A stretch of 64,000 bases of DNA from assembly GCF_050433225.1 (NCBI RefSeq), contig NZ_JBNPXQ010000005.1, positions 186,001 to 250,000 of the forward strand, in the 5' to 3' direction. Shown here piece after piece: positions 43,341 through 51,825 of this stretch. Positions within the stretch are counted from its first letter, which is position 1. The number at the start of each line of letters is the position of its first letter. The notes under the pieces are model-generated. The model did not search any database. It was not told the origin of the DNA and saw nothing but the letters and a program-made list of their open reading frames with translations. Both the position numbers and the translations under genes were made by a program. The stretch comes from Sphingomonas_D zeicaulis (GTDB lineage: Bacteria > Pseudomonadota > Alphaproteobacteria > Sphingomonadales > Sphingomonadaceae).

Positions 43341-43631
43341 ACCAGGTGGCCCGCCAGAACCTCGGCGCGCCGGCTTCGCCTTGCACTAGTCGACATCGGC
43401 GGGACGTGGCTATCGCGACATTGAAGCATGCACTCAATGGTTCGCAGGCGCCATGGACATTCACCAGGATGCGGTCGCGTTTTAGATAAAACAGTTCATT
43501 ACCCCTACAAATAGTTTTGCGCTTATGCACATCGATGTTAGCTTGCAGTTGCCGATCAAAGAATCGGATCGAAAAATGCGGGTGCACGCAGCAACTTGCT
43601 GCCGATGCGCTTTGCGAGGGATGGGAGAGTG

Positions 43632-46607
43632 ATGATGTGGGCACTCCGACTAAACACTGATGGTAGCGGTACCAGCACTATCCGCCGTTTATTGGTTAGC
43701 GGTGTCAGCGTACTGGCTTTTTCGGCTTCCGCACCAGCCTATGCGCAGCAGGAAGGCAGCAGTTCTGGTGGCGGTACCACTTCGGAGCAGACGCAGGGCG
43801 GCGCCGACGGGGCCGCGTCGGCGGACCAGCGGCAGGCGGAAGACATCATCGTTACAGGTTTGCGGGGATCGCTCCAGCGCAACCTCGATATCAAACGCAC
43901 ATCACCAGGTGTCGTCGATGTCATCTCATCGGAAGATATCGGCAAATTTCCCGACTCCAACGTCGCCGCTTCCTTGCAGCGCCTTCCGGGCGTCTCGATC
44001 AATCGATCCGGATCACGCGGTGAGCCCCAGGGTATCACCGTGCGCGGGTTCGGCGGTGACTTCAACGAAACCCTGATCGACGGCCGCCGACTCTCGACGG
44101 CCACCGGAGGGCGATCGATCGACTTCACGACGGTCGGTTCGGACTTCATCGGGCAACTCGCGGTCTTCAAGACGCCCGACGTCACGCTCTCCAGCAGTTC
44201 CATCGGCGCCACCGTCAACATTTCCTATCCGAAGCCCTTCGACCGCCCCGGTACGCGCATTGCGGCTACCGCTGCCGGATCGATCCAGGACGATGCCGGG
44301 AAAGTCGTGCCGACCGTGGGTGCGCTGATCAGCCACACCTTTGCTGACGACACGATGGGTATATTGGCCGATGTCATCTATACCCGGCGAGACACGCAGA
44401 CCAACCGGGTGTTTGTCTCTGGCTGGCAGGGCGGTCTTTATGCGCCCTGCCAACTTGCCGGCAGCACGGCCGCGAGTTGTTCGCCGACCAGCGACGCTAC
44501 AGCGCCAGCATGGGCCAGCCCGGCAAACCGCCGCTCCGTGACGGGGTGGTACCAGCAGCAATATGGTGCAGACCAGCGCTACACCAAGGACGAGCGCATC
44601 GACGGCCGCATCGCGCTGCAATGGCAGGCTTCCGACGATGTGCTGCTGACGATCGACGACAATTATTCGCGTCAGACGGTGAGAACGGACATCGCGGGTT
44701 TCGGCGTGTGGTTCAACCAAGGCGATCTGCGCAATGTGCAGCTCGACGAGAACGGCACGACCGTCGATTTCACGCAAGCGGGCACCCCGACGGACTTTGT
44801 CGCCGGTACAGACAGTTCGCTGCTGGAAACCAATCAAGTCGGCGTCAATCTGAAGTGGGACGCGACGAGCAACCTCAAGTTCGAACTGGATGGCAACTAT
44901 TCCAAGAGCCGTCTCAATCCGGACGATCGGGTCTCCAGCGAGAACGGCGATATTGGCTATGGCGGTGATCTGGGCACGACGCTCGGCGTTCGTGTTACCG
45001 GCAACAGCAAGAACAGCTTCCCGGTCTTCACGACCTATGGTCCAAATGGCGATGAGTCGCGTTGGATCGATCCTTCGATCATCGGTTCGCACGTCACGGT
45101 GCGGCAGGCCCAGAAGAACAGCGACGAGATCAAGCAGCTGCGCTTCAACGCCGCTTGGGAGCAGGACAACCTGACGATCAAAGCCGGCGCCATGTACATG
45201 GAAGACCGGTTCAAGATCCAGAACCGCAACACGTTCGTCAACAATTACTGGCAGGCTTATGCCGGCTACGGGTTGCCATCGGGGCGCACAACCGGCGTAC
45301 CGATCCCGACGAGCCTGTACCAGGGCACAATCAAGACGGACAATTGGATACCCGGTTTCTCCGGATCATTGCCATCGCCGCTAATCGTCTATGATGCGCG
45401 CGCCTACCAAGAGTATCTGGAGGGCCTGGGCAATCCGCAGACGCAGAACATCCCGGGGTTCAACGAAGGTTGCTGTACTCCCCCGTTTGCGGGCATGTTC
45501 GATCTCGCGCTCGACCCCGGATCCGTGCAGGACATCCGGGAAAAGACCTGGGCCGCCTACATGCGGGTCGATTTCAATACTGAGATTGCCGGTATGCCGT
45601 TCCGGTTCAATGCCGGTCTGCGCCAGGAGAATACCAGGATTTCGTCGAGCGGTCTCGGTCGCCTGCCGCTTTCGATCACGCCGAGCACGGCAGATCCGAC
45701 GCTGCTGACGGTGTTGTTCGGCGATACGCAGCAGATCACGACGCGCAGCAGCTATTCCTATCTTCTGCCCAGCATCGACATGAAGCTGGAGGTGACGGAC
45801 AAGCTGCATCTTCGTTTCGATGCGTCGCGCACCCTCACCCGTCCAGCACTGAACACGTTGACGCCGGTGCTGAATGTCGGCTCGGGCCAGCGGATCGGTG
45901 CGCTGACCGCAACCGGCGGCAACCCCGCGCTGCGGCCATATCTTGCGGATAATTTCGATGCTGCCGTGGAATGGTACTATCAGCGCAACTCCTATCTTGC
46001 GGTCAACTTCTTCCTGAAAAATGTCTCCAATTTCATCGTTGCCGGCACACAGCGGCAGTCGATCAACGATGTCGTCGATCCGAGTACCGGCCAGCCGGCC
46101 GTGTTCACCGTCTCTCAGCGGGTCAATGGCCCCGAGGCGACCGTTCGCGGCGTCGAGATCGCGCTTCAGCATGTGTTCGGCGACAGCGGCTTCGGCTTCA
46201 ATGCGAACGCGACATTCGTGAACACCAACAAGCCCTATGACGAGACGGACCTCTCGACGAGCGGCTTCGCGGTGACCGGCCTCGCCAACTCGGCCAATTT
46301 CGTGGGCTTCTACGACAAGAACGGCTTCCAGGCGCGCGCCGCCCTCAACTGGCGGGACAAGTATCTCTCCCAGTTCGGTCAAGCCCAGAACAATTCCGCC
46401 TTCGGAGCTGAGCCGACGTTTGTGAACTCCGCGCTGCAAGTCGATTTCAGCACAAGCTACGACTTCAATGAACATTACAGCGTTTTTCTTGAGGTTCTGA
46501 ACATCACCAATGAGACGCAGAGCACACATGGCCGGTTCTCCAACCAGCTGCTCGACGTCTATGCCTATGGCAGGCGCCTGACTGCCGGCGCGCGCGTGCG
46601 CTTCTAG
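43632..46607 (+). CDS. TonB-dependent receptor of the sugar type
   Basis: The 991-residue receptor has a signal peptide ending APAYAQ and a long Ser/Gly/Gln linker. The TonB box is EDIIVTGLRGSLQRNL. The plug block SSEDIGKFPDSNVAASLQRL then GITVRGFGGDFNETLIDG is the signature of the Xanthomonas/Caulobacter sugar receptors. It ends TAGARVRF with terminal Phe. ATG 43632 follows GGGAGAG. It probably imports oligosaccharides released from plant polymers. A strong terminator lies 12 bases after the stop, and the tryptophan-halogenase-like gene follows. Confidence 0.94.
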   Translation: MMWALRLNTDGSGTSTIRRLLVSGVSVLAFSASAPAYAQQEGSSSGGGTTSEQTQGGADGAASADQRQAEDIIVTGLRGSLQRNLDIKRTSPGVVDVISSEDIGKFPDSNVAASLQRLPGVSINRSGSRGEPQGITVRGFGGDFNETLIDGRRLSTATGGRSIDFTTVGSDFIGQLAVFKTPDVTLSSSSIGATVNISYPKPFDRPGTRIAATAAGSIQDDAGKVVPTVGALISHTFADDTMGILADVIYTRRDTQTNRVFVSGWQGGLYAPCQLAGSTAASCSPTSDATAPAWASPANRRSVTGWYQQQYGADQRYTKDERIDGRIALQWQASDDVLLTIDDNYSRQTVRTDIAGFGVWFNQGDLRNVQLDENGTTVDFTQAGTPTDFVAGTDSSLLETNQVGVNLKWDATSNLKFELDGNYSKSRLNPDDRVSSENGDIGYGGDLGTTLGVRVTGNSKNSFPVFTTYGPNGDESRWIDPSIIGSHVTVRQAQKNSDEIKQLRFNAAWEQDNLTIKAGAMYMEDRFKIQNRNTFVNNYWQAYAGYGLPSGRTTGVPIPTSLYQGTIKTDNWIPGFSGSLPSPLIVYDARAYQEYLEGLGNPQTQNIPGFNEGCCTPPFAGMFDLALDPGSVQDIREKTWAAYMRVDFNTEIAGMPFRFNAGLRQENTRISSSGLGRLPLSITPSTADPTLLTVLFGDTQQITTRSSYSYLLPSIDMKLEVTDKLHLRFDASRTLTRPALNTLTPVLNVGSGQRIGALTATGGNPALRPYLADNFDAAVEWYYQRNSYLAVNFFLKNVSNFIVAGTQRQSINDVVDPSTGQPAVFTVSQRVNGPEATVRGVEIALQHVFGDSGFGFNANATFVNTNKPYDETDLSTSGFAVTGLANSANFVGFYDKNGFQARAALNWRDKYLSQFGQAQNNSAFGAEPTFVNSALQVDFSTSYDFNEHYSVFLEVLNITNETQSTHGRFSNQLLDVYAYGRRLTAGARVRF

Positions 46608-46618
46608 CCTCCCCTCTG

Positions 46619-46656
46619 CCGGGGAAGTCGGCTAGCCTGGCTTCCCCGGATTTTTT
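46619..46656 (+). terminator. strong Rho-independent terminator
   Basis: Perfect 9-bp stem (CCGGGGAAG at 46619-46627, CTTCCCCGG at 46641-46649) followed by ATTTTTT. It lies between the TonB receptor and the halogenase-like gene. Confidence 0.85.
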
Positions 46657-46674
46657 AGTCGGTTGGACACGCTC

Positions 46675-48222
46675 ATGGTCGCTCCCGTTCGCAGCATCGT
46701 CATCGTCGGCGGGGGCACCGCCGGCTGGCTCACCGCGGGGGTTATCGCCGCCCGACACCGGAGCCGGATCGAAGCGGGCGAATTCTCGGTCACGCTTATC
46801 GAATCTCCAAACGTGCCGATCATCGGCGTTGGCGAGGGAACCTGGCCGACCCTTCGGACGACCCTGTCGAAGATCGGCGTTTCGGAAACGGATTTCTTCC
46901 GGGAATGCGATGCCGCATTCAAGCAGGGCGCCAAGTTCGCCCGTTGGACGACGGGTGCGCCGGCCGATGCCTATTACCACCCGCTGATGCTCCCGCAGAA
47001 CTTCAGTCAGATCAATCTCGCGCCGCACTGGCTTGCAGCAGATGATGGCAAGAGCTTCTGCGACGCGGTCTGCCCGCAGGGGCTCATCTGTGACGATGGG
47101 CTCGCGCCCAAGACGATTGCCACGCCCGAGTTCGACGCAGTGGCGAATTATGCCTATCACCTCGATGCAGGAAAGTTCGCCGATTTCCTGCGCCGTCACT
47201 GTTGCGGAACTCTCGGCGTTCAGCATGTGCTCGCAGATGTCCGGGAGGTGCTCCAGACCGAGACCTGCGACATCGCCCACCTTGTGACAGAGCAGGCCGG
47301 GACAATCGGCGGCGATCTCTTCGTCGACTGCACCGGGTTCAGGGCGCTGCTGATCGGGCAGACGATGGGCGTCGGTTTCAAGCCGCTCGGTGACACGCTG
47401 TTTTGCGATACCGCTCTTGCCGTGCAGGTGCCGTACGCCGATCCGCACGCGCCGATCGCGTCCCACACCATTTCCACCGCTCAATCGGCCGGATGGATCT
47501 GGGACATCGGCCTTCCGACGCGCCGCGGCACTGGCTATGTCTATTCCAGCGCGCATATCGACGATGAGGCGGCCGAACGTGAGTTGCGCGCCTATCTCGG
47601 TTCGGCGGCCGACGGCCTCGACGTGCGCAAGATCCCCATCCATGCCGGCCACCGCGAGACGTTCTGGCGCGGCAACTGTGTGGCTGTGGGCCTGGCCGCA
47701 GGCTTTCTCGAGCCGCTCGAGGCATCTGCGATCGTGCTCATCGAACTGTCCGCAAAGCTCATTGCCGAACAGATGCCAGCTTGCCGCGAGGTGATGGACG
47801 TGATCGCTTCGCGCTTCAACGCGACGACCCATTATCGTTGGGGGCGGATCATCGATTTTCTGAAGCTGCATTATGCCTTGAGCCAGCGGCAAGACAGCGA
47901 CTTCTGGCAGGACAATCAGCGCGAGGAAACGTGGCCGGACCGCCTGCGCGAGCTGATGCTTCTCTGGCGCCATCATTCGCCATGGTTCCACGACGAGTTC
48001 GATCGGGTCGAGGAAGTCTTTCCGCCCGCCAGCTATCAGTACGTGCTTTACGGGATGAACTTCCGAACTGAAGTCGATCGAACGGCGCTCGCGCAGGATG
48101 CCCGTGTGGCGGTCAAGGCCATGAACGACAACGCCGCTCAGGCCCAACGGCTGCTGGGGCGCCTGCCGCGTCACAGGGATCTAATCAACAAGATCGTGAC
48201 CCATGGCCTGCAGGCTATCTGA
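46675..48222 (+). CDS. flavin-dependent tryptophan-halogenase-like protein
   Basis: The 515-residue protein has the FAD motif IVIVGGGTAGWLTAGVIAAR and the family block VGEGTWPTLRTTLSKIGVSE. Lys83 in CDAAFKQGAKFARW aligns with the catalytic Lys79 of RebH and PrnA. The diagnostic W-x-W-x-I-P motif is altered to WIWDIGLP, Gly replacing the first Pro. ATG 46675 is used; TTG 46663 is less likely. Genes of this kind sit next to sugar TonB receptors, SapC and cupin_8 genes in many alphaproteobacteria, and their halogenase activity there is unproven. Here it follows the receptor, past a terminator. Confidence 0.88.
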   Translation: MVAPVRSIVIVGGGTAGWLTAGVIAARHRSRIEAGEFSVTLIESPNVPIIGVGEGTWPTLRTTLSKIGVSETDFFRECDAAFKQGAKFARWTTGAPADAYYHPLMLPQNFSQINLAPHWLAADDGKSFCDAVCPQGLICDDGLAPKTIATPEFDAVANYAYHLDAGKFADFLRRHCCGTLGVQHVLADVREVLQTETCDIAHLVTEQAGTIGGDLFVDCTGFRALLIGQTMGVGFKPLGDTLFCDTALAVQVPYADPHAPIASHTISTAQSAGWIWDIGLPTRRGTGYVYSSAHIDDEAAERELRAYLGSAADGLDVRKIPIHAGHRETFWRGNCVAVGLAAGFLEPLEASAIVLIELSAKLIAEQMPACREVMDVIASRFNATTHYRWGRIIDFLKLHYALSQRQDSDFWQDNQREETWPDRLRELMLLWRHHSPWFHDEFDRVEEVFPPASYQYVLYGMNFRTEVDRTALAQDARVAVKAMNDNAAQAQRLLGRLPRHRDLINKIVTHGLQAI

Positions 48223-48411
48223 CCGGAATCGCTGATCCGGTCAGCAAGCGCGCAAGCATGAGATCTGGAAGTGGGCTGCATGGTGTCCTGCAAAGACCCG
48301 TGCCTCCTGCAGGGACGCTTCGCGGTAGCCGCCGAAGCGGTGCCGACGCTTTCCGCATCAAGCCGCTGGCGGCCGGCGGCGAACGCTTCGAACGACAGGG
48401 AGACGATCTTC

Positions 48412-49588
48412 ATGAGGAAGGATTGGGCAGTGATGGCAGACGCCTCCAGCGCGAGCAGGACGTTTTTGTCCGGCCTCGTTTCGCGCAAGTCCGGCAATGG
48501 GGGGCGGAGCCTTACCGCGGCGTGCGCCGCGATTGCGGTAATGGGCCTTTCCAGCGTCGTATCCCAGCCGGCAGCGGCGCAGGTCACGACCTGCCGTTCC
48601 GGGCGCCAAGCCGGTGCGGATCGAGCGCATCAAGGTTCATTCGGCGGCCATCGAAGGCAGTCTTGAAGGTGAAAATCCCGATCGCGACGTCCTGGTGGTC
48701 CTTCCTCCGAGCTATGGCACCAACACCAATCTCCGTTATCCCGTGATCTACGCGCTGCACGGCTATTCGGTCGGGGCCGAGCAGTGGAGCAAAGAGATCC
48801 ATGTGGCGCTGTCGGTGGAAGGCGCCTTCGCGAAAGGATCGAAAGAGGCGATCATCGTTCTGCCAGACAGCAAGACGGTCCACAACGGATCGATGTATTC
48901 TCGCTCGATAACGACGGGCGACTTCGAAATGTTCGTGGCGCGCGATCTTATTCGATATGTGGATTCACATTACCGCACGATTGCGCGCCGGGAGAGCCGC
49001 GGTCTCGTCGGCCATTCGATGGGCGGTTACGGCGCGGCACGGATCGGCATGAACCACCCGGATGTCTTTGGCGCGCTGTATCTGATGAGCCCATGCTGCC
49101 TTGCGCCCCGACTGGCGCAGCCAGCGAATGCCGAGACGGAGGCGGCACTAGCGGCCGTCAAGTCGCTGGACGATGCGAAGAAGCTTCCCTGGGGGTTGCG
49201 CGCGACGCTTGCGGCTGCCGCAGCATGGTCGCCCAATCCGGAAGCGCCGCCGCTTTATCTCGATCTGCCGGTCAAGAACGGCGATGTCGATCGCGATGTC
49301 GAGGCGCGCTGGGCAGCGAATGCGCCCCTGGCGTTCGTCGACCAGCATATCGCAGACCTGCGGCAATATCGCGCAATTGCCATGGATGTCGGCGACAAGG
49401 ACGGCTTGAAGGCGGATACAGAGAAGCTTCACGCGGTTCTGACGCGCTACAAGATATCGAATACGCTGCAGATTTATGCCGGAGACCATACCAGCCACAT
49501 CGGCGTGCGGTTCCAGGATAAGGTGCTGCCCTTCTTCAGCCAGAACCTGGACTTCGGAAACGCAGCAAATTCTCGCGCCAACCGATAG
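48412..49588 (+). pseudogene. exported esterase (EstA/XynZ type) split by a frameshift
   Basis: ATG 48412 has an excellent ribosome site (AGGGAGA, 8-base spacing) and encodes a signal peptide (SLTAACAAIAVMGLSSVVSQ, then PAAAQ). Near 48597-48599 the frame is lost by one base; the catalytic domain goes on in the next frame from PGAKPVRIERIKVHS (a GTG at 48614 opens the rest). That domain is a 324-residue feruloyl/acetyl-type esterase with Ser in LVGHSMGGYGAARIGM, Asp in VGDKDGLKAD and His in YAGDHTSHIG. If real, the shift uncouples export from the enzyme. A sequencing error or a slippage site are other explanations. A terminator follows. Confidence 0.75.
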
Positions 49589-49596
49589 CACCGCTC

Positions 49597-49627
49597 AAAG
49601 CCGGTTCGTTATTGACGAACCGGCTTT
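49597..49627. terminator. bidirectional terminator, perfect 13-bp stem
   Basis: AAAGCCGGTTCGT and its exact complement flank a 5-base loop. A and T runs at the ends serve both strands, between the converging esterase and GH51 genes. Confidence 0.88.
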
Positions 49628-49683
49628 GGGCCTGACTGCGGCGCTACATCGGCGTCCTGCTCATGCGTGTCGGCACATCGGCT

Positions 49684-51756
49684 TCACTGGCCGATCGGCA
49701 ACTCATAGATGGCGACCGAAATGGGCGGGACAAAGATCTGGCTCCCGGCGCGGACCTTGCTCTCGCTTATCGACACACCCGCCGGTTTTCCGACCTTGTT
49801 CTGCGCCGCGAGCGATTTACCACTGAGCAACCATCTCACGCCACGTCCGGAAAGCGTGATGTTGGCGGTCGACAGGTCGAGCCGCTGCGTATCGAAGGTC
49901 GCATTGACGACGCCGAGCCGTAGCGACTTGCCGTCGGGCGAGATGCCCGCGATCACATCCAGGGGGTAGGTCGCGCTGCCGGCGCGAACCTTGGGATGAG
50001 CATAGCCGACAGGGTACTTCGGTTCGGGCTGAGGCGATTGGCCTTCGATCGCGACCGGCACGGTGCCCGTACCAAAATGCTCACCATAGAGTTTAAAGAC
50101 GAGCCCCGTACTGTTCAGGGTAGATGCTGTCGGCGTGATGTCCATCGTCGATGCTCCAGTGGTGAAAGCCGACATCTTGAGAAAGTTGGTGTGCCGCAAC
50201 ATCTCCTGAAGCACCATGGCATATGCCAGGGACGACTTGAGGTTGATGTCCTTGACCATATAGGCGTATTCGTCGATCGCCAGGAAGATCTTGGATGATT
50301 GCAGATTCGGGAATCGTTTCTGGTAGATCGCCCATTCTTCCGCCTCCATGCGAACATGGTTGGATGGCGAACGAGCGAACTCCATCAGTTCGTCTGAAGG
50401 CGGCGCATCGGGCCGAACCTCCGCGCGATCATACCAGTGCTCGGTGATCCCCTCGAAATCGCCCCAGGCTTTGGCGAAAAAGCCTCCCGTCCAATCCTCT
50501 TCGGTTCCAAACTTGGGCTGGATACTTTCAAGCGTCGCATTTTCCTGCACGCCCTTCGGGTGCAATTGATCAGGCATCGCGCCCGAGGCGATCAAGGTGA
50601 TCGACGGATCCTTGGCCCGCATCGCTGCCGCGAATTCGCGGTGCTTGATCATGTAATAATCGAGGCTGGTCTTTCCGATCTGCCACCAGCCATAGGGCTC
50701 GTTGCCGATGTTCCACCACCGAACACCGTAGGGCTCCGGATGTCCATTCGCGGCACGCTTCGCGCCCCACGCGCTCGTTGCCGCGCCGTTGAGATATTCG
50801 ACTTCCTCGGCCGCAGAATTGGCATCACCCAGCCCGGCATTGACGGTGACATAGGGCTCGACGCCGAGAAGCCGGGTCAATTCCATCCACTCGTCCATGC
50901 CCAGGTCGTTCGTCTGCATGGCGCTCCATGCATGATCGAACATCGGCGCGCGCCGGTCCCGCGGGCCGATCGCCTGGTGCCAATCCCAGTTGGACAGGAA
51001 ATTGCCCCCGGGCAGCCGCCAGAAGCCGGAGTTCAGCGAGCGTGCGAGCGCCGTCGTATCGGCACGCCAGCCGTTGATATTGTCAGACGGCATCAAGGAG
51101 ATCGCGCCGACCTTGAACCGCCCCTGTCCCTTGCCGGTGATCTCAAGCCGCGCGTTGAGCGAATTCTGCGTCGGTTTGAAGGAGAAGGCCGCCTGTTGCC
51201 AGGATGACTGAGGCGCTGCCAGCACGACCGATTGCCGATCCGCCGTGCCGCTGCCCCAGATCAGCGTGACCGTCACTGTCGCGCCGGCGTCGCCACTGAG
51301 CCAGAGATGACCGGTATAGGTCTTGCCGCGGGCCACGCCGATGCCGTCCTGGCCGAAACCGCGCAGCGTTTCGCCAGCAACAGCGACGCTGGCGCTTTGC
51401 ACGCCGACGAATGGCGCATCGCGATCCATCATCACGGCGTCATCGCCGCCGATAGGCCGCCATTTGCGATAGCTGACACCCGGACGCCCCTCCGCATTCA
51501 GGGGCGGCGGCACATCATGCTGGGCAGTAACCACAGGGTAATAGAATTTCCGATCGTCGAGCATCTCGGCCCACAGCGTGCGCGCGACCAAGCCGCCGAT
51601 CGGCTCGATGAACATGCCATATTGATGCGCCGTCACCGCGTCCGACCGGCGCACGGTGTCGACATGAACCTTCACTGGGCCGGCCGGGGGCGCCGCGTCG
51701 GCAGCGCTCGTGCCGAGCATCATCGCCAGTAGTGCAGTACCGGTTCCACGCTTCAT
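49684..51756 (-). CDS. exported GH51 alpha-L-arabinofuranosidase
   Basis: The 690-residue protein has a signal peptide (KRGTGTALLAMMLGTSAADA). The TIM barrel carries WWNIGNEPYGWWQIG, with the acid/base Glu, and KIFLAIDEYAYMVKD, with the nucleophile Glu. A carbohydrate-binding-like beta-sandwich (~100-220) is inserted before the barrel, and the C-terminal beta domain completes the family layout. ATG 51756 follows GGGGAGGGG. It removes arabinose from arabinoxylan or arabinan. It lies 69 bases after the TonB receptor on the same strand, so they are probably one operon. Confidence 0.92.
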   Translation of the reverse strand: MKRGTGTALLAMMLGTSAADAAPPAGPVKVHVDTVRRSDAVTAHQYGMFIEPIGGLVARTLWAEMLDDRKFYYPVVTAQHDVPPPLNAEGRPGVSYRKWRPIGGDDAVMMDRDAPFVGVQSASVAVAGETLRGFGQDGIGVARGKTYTGHLWLSGDAGATVTVTLIWGSGTADRQSVVLAAPQSSWQQAAFSFKPTQNSLNARLEITGKGQGRFKVGAISLMPSDNINGWRADTTALARSLNSGFWRLPGGNFLSNWDWHQAIGPRDRRAPMFDHAWSAMQTNDLGMDEWMELTRLLGVEPYVTVNAGLGDANSAAEEVEYLNGAATSAWGAKRAANGHPEPYGVRWWNIGNEPYGWWQIGKTSLDYYMIKHREFAAAMRAKDPSITLIASGAMPDQLHPKGVQENATLESIQPKFGTEEDWTGGFFAKAWGDFEGITEHWYDRAEVRPDAPPSDELMEFARSPSNHVRMEAEEWAIYQKRFPNLQSSKIFLAIDEYAYMVKDINLKSSLAYAMVLQEMLRHTNFLKMSAFTTGASTMDITPTASTLNSTGLVFKLYGEHFGTGTVPVAIEGQSPQPEPKYPVGYAHPKVRAGSATYPLDVIAGISPDGKSLRLGVVNATFDTQRLDLSTANITLSGRGVRWLLSGKSLAAQNKVGKPAGVSISESKVRAGSQIFVPPISVAIYELPIGQ

Positions 51757-51825
51757 GATCCCCTCCCCTGTTCGTTGAAAGGCCGGTGCTGGACGAGCAG
51801 TCACTTCATCCAGCACCGACGCGGT

